A stretch of 43,893 nucleotides of DNA from contig CALCGJ010000289.1 of assembly GCA_937900965.1 (NCBI GenBank), positions 1 to 43,893 of the forward strand, given 5' to 3'. How positions within the stretch are numbered: the first letter of the stretch is position 1; every line of letters starts with the position of its first letter. Under the pieces are notes generated by a model, which was not told the DNA's origin, did no database searches, and saw nothing but the letters and a program-made list of their open reading frames with translations. A program made the translations under genes and the position numbers. Positions 39,603 through 43,893 of the stretch are shown here, in pieces. This DNA comes from an uncultured Bacteroidota bacterium (GTDB lineage Bacteria; Bacteroidota; Bacteroidia; Bacteroidales; FEN-979).

Positions 39603-40664
39603 TCAGAGCTCTATCTTCAGCCGCTCCCCGGTTCCGATTTTAACATTACTAACTGTATACGCGAGCGTTTGCCCTCCCTCCTTTCTTATCCGTACCACAA
39701 TGTAAGCCCGGGGTTGCAATTCAATACTTTTGGGAGCATCAGGATTTACCCCATCAGTGAGATAATACGGAATGTCGGAGAGATTTTCTATTCTGTAATA
39801 ATTGTAGGATGAATCTTCGTAAACTGCACCGGTACGTTTCAGGCAGGAACTTACAAACGGTGCAGCATACTCTATCTTACCGGCCAGTGTATCGCCATAC
39901 CATACAAGTGTCCGCCCCAGAAAGAGAGCCTCCTTCAACTCTCTTTCATTCCTCTCTCTCGCAAAAACCAATGTCATTGCCCTGTGGGAATCAGAGGAAG
40001 ATGACAGAACTTCGGCTGTTGTTCCATGGATATCCGTATTCCCGGTAATAGCCAGATTGGCATCAATACACCACTCCATAACACCGGGATAAAAGACCCC
40101 GTCATTGAAAATCTCAATGCCATGCAACCATCCTTTTTCAATCAACTCATGGTGAATATCCATCATCCTGGCTATCCCGTCAGGTTGCTGTGCTTTCCAT
40201 CCCGGATGGTTCCACTGAACGAATGCTCCTTCGTTCACTGCTTTCTCGATTACAGCCAGAAATGTTGTATCTTCAAATGTGATGGAGTCGGGCAAAAAAA
40301 GGAGGTTGAGATGGCCGGGCGGCATCTTGCGCGTTATCTCAGTTCCCCGAATCAGGATCAGATCCCTCCTCTCCGTATAGTTTTTGGCAATTGCAAAGGC
40401 TGAATTATCTTCTCCTTTGACATACTTTTTATGCGGCAGATACTCGAGATGATCTGTGAGGGCAATCGCATCCAGACCATCCTGAACAGCTTCCCTCACT
40501 CTGAAAGTGGGCCATACCTCACCATCTGAAAATACAGTATGAGAATGAAAATCGCATTTCAGGGTAACATAACCGGGGATCTCACCAGTATGGATCAGGC
40601 GTCCCTGAGCAAACAGGCTGCATCCCAAAAAAATAAAAACAAGAGATAGAAGGTGACGTTTCAT
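39603..40664 (-). CDS. PHP domain-containing phosphoesterase (secreted)
   Basis: 353 aa, signal peptide; CDFHSHTVFSDGEVWPTFRVREAVQDGLDAIALTDHLEY; GNTDIHGT. Confidence 0.85.
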   Translation of the reverse strand: MKRHLLSLVFIFLGCSLFAQGRLIHTGEIPGYVTLKCDFHSHTVFSDGEVWPTFRVREAVQDGLDAIALTDHLEYLPHKKYVKGEDNSAFAIAKNYTERRDLILIRGTEITRKMPPGHLNLLFLPDSITFEDTTFLAVIEKAVNEGAFVQWNHPGWKAQQPDGIARMMDIHHELIEKGWLHGIEIFNDGVFYPGVMEWCIDANLAITGNTDIHGTTAEVLSSSSDSHRAMTLVFARERNERELKEALFLGRTLVWYGDTLAGKIEYAAPFVSSCLKRTGAVYEDSSYNYYRIENLSDIPYYLTDGVNPDAPKSIELQPRAYIVVRIRKEGGQTLAYTVSNVKIGTGERLKIEL

Positions 40665-40862
40665 AATGTGACTCCTCTGTAATGGTAAATCGAATGAGTA
40701 TTGAGTAAATCGAAGAAACGAATTTAAACTTTTCTTTGTTTAAAACCCAAAATCAAAAAATTTCTCAGGTAGTCACACATAATGACGTGGTACGAAGGTG
40801 ATAATTGCTATGATGGCAATTGGCACCGCCGAGCTCAGCTTCGCTTCAGTTCATGCGCATTC

Positions 40863-40915
40863 TATGGCAATTCATGTGCAATCCATGTGCAATCTATGGC
40901 AATTTATGGCAATTC
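40863..40915. repeat. Degenerate 10/11-nt tandem repeat, ~5 units (ATGGCAATT / ATGTGCAATC)
   Basis: tATGGCAATTC ATGTGCAATCC ATGTGCAATCT ATGGCAATTT ATGGCAATTC immediately 3' of the LytTR gene. Confidence 0.8.
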
Positions 40916-40917
40916 TT

Positions 40918-41679
40918 TTACAGCTTCAACGCTTCCTTCAGCACCTTATACCCCGATGTGCTCGCTCTCAGACTGGCCCCATCTTTCATCAACACAGCGT
41001 AACTCTCTTTGTCATAATATTCAAGTTTATCCATGAAATCAATGTTGATGATTGTGGAACGATGGATCCGTATAAACCTTGCAGGATCCAGATGCGTTTC
41101 AAAATATTTCATGGTCTTCTCCTTCAGAAACTTGTCCTTCTCAGTGTGGATAGTCACGTAATCGCCATCAGCTTCAATATACCTGATATCCTGCACCGGT
41201 ATCACATGCACTTTATGCCTGATCTTAACCGCTATCCTGGCCAGAAGATCTGGTTGCTCGTCAATCGCATCCAGAATGCGTTTCACCGATTTAGTCTCCC
41301 GATTCCCGGAACCCAATCCGTTTAATGCCTTTTCCACTGCCTTGGCGAACCGGTCCCTTGAATAAGGTTTCAATAAATAGTCAATGGCATTCATCTCAAA
41401 CGCTTTGATAGCAAACTGATCAAAGGCCGTACTGAAGATGATCAGGGGTGGATCATCCAGCAGGTCCAACAGTTCAAACCCGGTTAATTTTGGCATCTGA
41501 ATGTCGAGAAAAATAAGATCTGGCTTCAACTCCTGTATCGCCTTCAGTCCTGAGAATCCATCCGAAAACTCTCCTGCTATCTCAAGGCTGGGATACTCCT
41601 TCAGGTAATCCCGGATAATCAGCCGGGCAGGAGGTTCATCATCAATGATCAGAACATTGTATTTGTCTTCTTTTGTCAT
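40918..41679 (-). CDS. LytTR family response regulator transcription factor
   Basis: 253 aa; NVLIIDDEPPAR, LIFLDIQMPKLTGFELL, KPYSRDRF, YIEADGDYVTIHTEKDKFLKEKTMKYFETHLDPARFIRIHRSTIINI. Confidence 0.96.
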   Translation of the reverse strand: MTKEDKYNVLIIDDEPPARLIIRDYLKEYPSLEIAGEFSDGFSGLKAIQELKPDLIFLDIQMPKLTGFELLDLLDDPPLIIFSTAFDQFAIKAFEMNAIDYLLKPYSRDRFAKAVEKALNGLGSGNRETKSVKRILDAIDEQPDLLARIAVKIRHKVHVIPVQDIRYIEADGDYVTIHTEKDKFLKEKTMKYFETHLDPARFIRIHRSTIINIDFMDKLEYYDKESYAVLMKDGASLRASTSGYKVLKEALKL

Positions 41680-41715
41680 AGGCCGTTATATATTTTTGTT
41701 TGTACGAAAAAAAAA

Positions 41716-41757
41716 CTTGATCCTTGATCCTTGACCCTCGACCCTCGACCCTTGACC
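41716..41757. repeat. Tandem heptamer array, 6 units CT[TC]GA[TC]C
   Basis: Same heptamer class as 29908-29963 on the opposite strand; between kinase and regulator genes. Confidence 0.88.
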
Positions 41758-41768
41758 CTCTCCCCTGT

Positions 41769-42818
41769 CTATTCCGGTATTCTCAATCTCACATAAAACC
41801 TGTTTCCATCCTTCCATGTTTTCAGTAAGTCATTCCGGAGATAGGTCAGCCTGAGCCGCTCACTGATGTTGTTTAATCCCACTCCGGCCCCTATCCGGGG
41901 AATGGCATCCGGGTCAAAATCATTCACAATGTTGATTTCCGTATAACCGGGCTCTACCCTGCACTCTGTTTCAATACGAACCTGATTCGTACTTTCATAA
42001 ACTCCATGTTTGACTGCATTCTCATAAAGTGGCTGTAGCAACATCACAGGGATCTGCTGGTCCAAACAATTATCACCGACTTGAAGTTCGTAGACAAGTT
42101 TCTCCCCAAACCGGATCTTTTCGATCTCAAGATATCTCTTAATATTTTCGAATTCAATGGAGAGAGGAGTCATACTGTCGGCACCTGATGAGACCGAATA
42201 CCGGAGGAAATCCGACAACTTGATCACCATGTCCCGGGCTTTTTCCGGATTACTCACTGTTAGTGAACTGATTGAATTCAGACTGTTAAAAAGGAAATGA
42301 GGATTAATTTGCGATTTTAACATATTCAATTCAGTCTCTTTCAACAGGGTATTTAATCGTGCTTCCATTTTCAGTTTCTCCTGGAGGTTATAATTGTATA
42401 TCAGCAGGTAGAAGGTGAGCCCAACCAGAATATAAAGCAGGAGACCGCTGATTAGTCTGACCGGAATCGATATCGATAAAAAATCGTTGTAAACAGTTTG
42501 GTCCTGGAACATCAGGGAGAGAATGGAGTATCCTCCACCGAACCATATCACGATGATCAGAACAAGAGATGTAATATGGTTAAAGACAACATTGAAGCGG
42601 TTCTTACTGGTCGGCGTAGTGTAACGTACAACAAACCACACTGGCAGGCATATCACTGCAAAAAGCAGGTTGAAGACCAGGCTGTCGGCCATAGCTATCT
42701 CAATAGGGAAATGATATTGAAAATATAGAATGATAAACTGGATCCCAGCCAGGATAATCCAGATCCCGAAATAGATAATGATAGCTTTTGTGTTTTGAAA
42801 TACAGGATGCTGCATCAA
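41769..42818 (-). CDS. LytS/YpdA-type sensor histidine kinase
   Basis: 349 aa; several N-terminal TM segments; LKSQINPHFLFNSLNSISSLT; GVGLNNISERLRLTY. Confidence 0.95.
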   Translation of the reverse strand: MMQHPVFQNTKAIIIYFGIWIILAGIQFIILYFQYHFPIEIAMADSLVFNLLFAVICLPVWFVVRYTTPTSKNRFNVVFNHITSLVLIIVIWFGGGYSILSLMFQDQTVYNDFLSISIPVRLISGLLLYILVGLTFYLLIYNYNLQEKLKMEARLNTLLKETELNMLKSQINPHFLFNSLNSISSLTVSNPEKARDMVIKLSDFLRYSVSSGADSMTPLSIEFENIKRYLEIEKIRFGEKLVYELQVGDNCLDQQIPVMLLQPLYENAVKHGVYESTNQVRIETECRVEPGYTEINIVNDFDPDAIPRIGAGVGLNNISERLRLTYLRNDLLKTWKDGNRFYVRLRIPE

Positions 42819-42826
42819 TAGCCCTG

Positions 42827-43579
42827 TTAGTAGCTCTTGATCTCACCGCCACCAAAGATGGCTTCAACTTTTATGATCAGTACCCGTGTGGGGTCCGGAC
42901 TCTCTTTTATCACCCGTCGTTTATCTTCAAAGCCACCCAATATAGAGGAGTTTTTGACAATAACCTTCCAGTCGGCCGGAACAATAACTGTTGTTCCCCC
43001 AAAGATTGCGCTAACTTCGAGTACATGCTCCCCGGGAGCCAGGGTGGCACTTGTCAGATCGATTTCTGCTCCACCAAAGATACAGGTGACCTTCCCCCCT
43101 TTAAACGACTGATGGGTCACCCTCTGCTTGGTGCCTCCAAAGATTGTCTCTTCGTTGATATATCCATCATCCAGTGCAAGGTTCTCTCTGTTCCTCCGTT
43201 GACCAAAAGGCCTCCCGAAGCCTCTGAACAGAACTATCAGTCCAATGGCAATCAGGATTGCCGGCCAGAACAGACTGTGAATACTAAAGGGTAAGACACC
43301 GAATTTAGGAATGATAAAGATCCCGCCTACCAGGATAAGAATGATCCCAGGTCCATAATTATCTCTACCAAAGAGGCTTATTACTCCAATTGCAATCAGT
43401 AACATCTGCCAGGAGAAGATGATTGATTTCCATGAGTATGGAAGAAAACCAATATTTAAACCGAGTAGGATTAAGCCAGCCAGAATAGCTACTGCTCCAA
43501 GTGCATATTTTTTCATACGTCTGCCGTTTGAATATTTTTCCATGTTGTATCCGGTATGTTTTTCAAAGTAAGAATTCAT
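42827..43579 (-). CDS. LiaF-like / LiaI-LiaF-like TM protein with repeated I-x-G-G motifs
   Basis: C-terminal TIFGGTKQRV, CIFGGAEIDL, AIFGGTTVIV, SILGGFEDKR, AIFGGGEIKSY; start set to ATG 43579. Confidence 0.82.
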   Translation of the reverse strand: MNSYFEKHTGYNMEKYSNGRRMKKYALGAVAILAGLILLGLNIGFLPYSWKSIIFSWQMLLIAIGVISLFGRDNYGPGIILILVGGIFIIPKFGVLPFSIHSLFWPAILIAIGLIVLFRGFGRPFGQRRNRENLALDDGYINEETIFGGTKQRVTHQSFKGGKVTCIFGGAEIDLTSATLAPGEHVLEVSAIFGGTTVIVPADWKVIVKNSSILGGFEDKRRVIKESPDPTRVLIIKVEAIFGGGEIKSY

Positions 43580-43615
43580 TGTTTCAGGTTTTAAAATTAG
43601 ACATTTTTCTTGATG

Positions 43616-43623
43616 CAAAAGTA
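43616..43623 (-). promoter_or_regulatory. Candidate -7 element (TACTTTTG) for the LiaF-like/kinase/regulator operon
   Basis: TAnnTTTG match 37 nt upstream of ATG; no clean -33 TTTG seen. Confidence 0.4.
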
Positions 43624-43741
43624 TTCCGGCTTACAAGCTTCGGAAACAGGCATTCTGCGGATACCCGATTTTCCCCGATGAATCCCGTAATTTGTATTTT
43701 TGTTCACATCCCATAACTGTATCAAAAATTATATATAGCAT

Positions 43742-43893
43742 ATGAACATTTCATTTATTCTGGTTGAACCAGCGTTGCCTGAAAATATCGGAGCTGTTGC
43801 AAGAGCCCTGAACACGATGGGATTTGACTCGCTCAGGCTGGTGAATCCACAGAATTTCCCTCAGGAAAAAGCATTCCACGTAGCTCATGGGTC
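43742..43893 (+). CDS. SpoU/TrmH-family RNA methyltransferase (partial; LasT/TrmJ-like)
   Basis: MNISFILVEPALPENIGAVARALNTMGFDSLRLVNPQNFPQEKAFHVAHGS, running off the window. Confidence 0.88.
   Translation, partial: MNISFILVEPALPENIGAVARALNTMGFDSLRLVNPQNFPQEKAFHVAHG

Overview
The window is a chromosomal segment of a Bacteroidota (Bacteroidales-like) bacterium. The first half is core translation and transcription machinery, mostly on the minus strand: DUF2520-type Rossmann protein (partial), DUF3467, rpoC, rpoB, rplL, rplJ, rplA, rplK, nusG, secE, tRNA-Trp, tuf, tRNA-Thr/Gly/Tyr/Thr, hpf, a XerC/D-type recombinase and rpsU. After that come an S9 (DPP-IV-like) peptidase, a flavin reductase and tRNA-Val. 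A small accessory patch at about 19.1-22.1 kb holds a T9SS-secreted protein, the relic of a second T9SS C-terminal domain fused to a frame-disrupted beta-barrel gene, an integron attC-like inverted repeat and a DUF6364/PIN toxin-antitoxin pair. The rest contains a glucosaminidase, an acyl-CoA degradation operon ending in a stand-alone receiver-domain protein, an ornithine cyclodeaminase-family gene, convergent pyk and fbp, a STN-TonB receptor/DUF4249/MG2-like operon, a PHP phosphoesterase, a LiaF-like/histidine kinase/LytTR operon and the start of a SpoU-type RNA methylase. The least ordinary signals are: (1) short GC-rich intergenic palindromes sharing TGTA...TACA ends; (2) dispersed tandem heptamer and octamer arrays in several spacers, including 8x7 and 8x8 arrays in one spacer before pyk; (3) the attC-like element downstream of the toxin-antitoxin pair and next to a T9SS-CTD recombination scar; (4) near-perfect Shine-Dalgarno sequences before hpf and a thiolase gene in a lineage where SDs are normally weak or absent; (5) an interleaved terminator/promoter at the head of the tRNA-tuf operon. 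I found no CRISPR array, no rRNA, no complete mobile element and no unmistakable new defence system. No searches or folding calculations were run.
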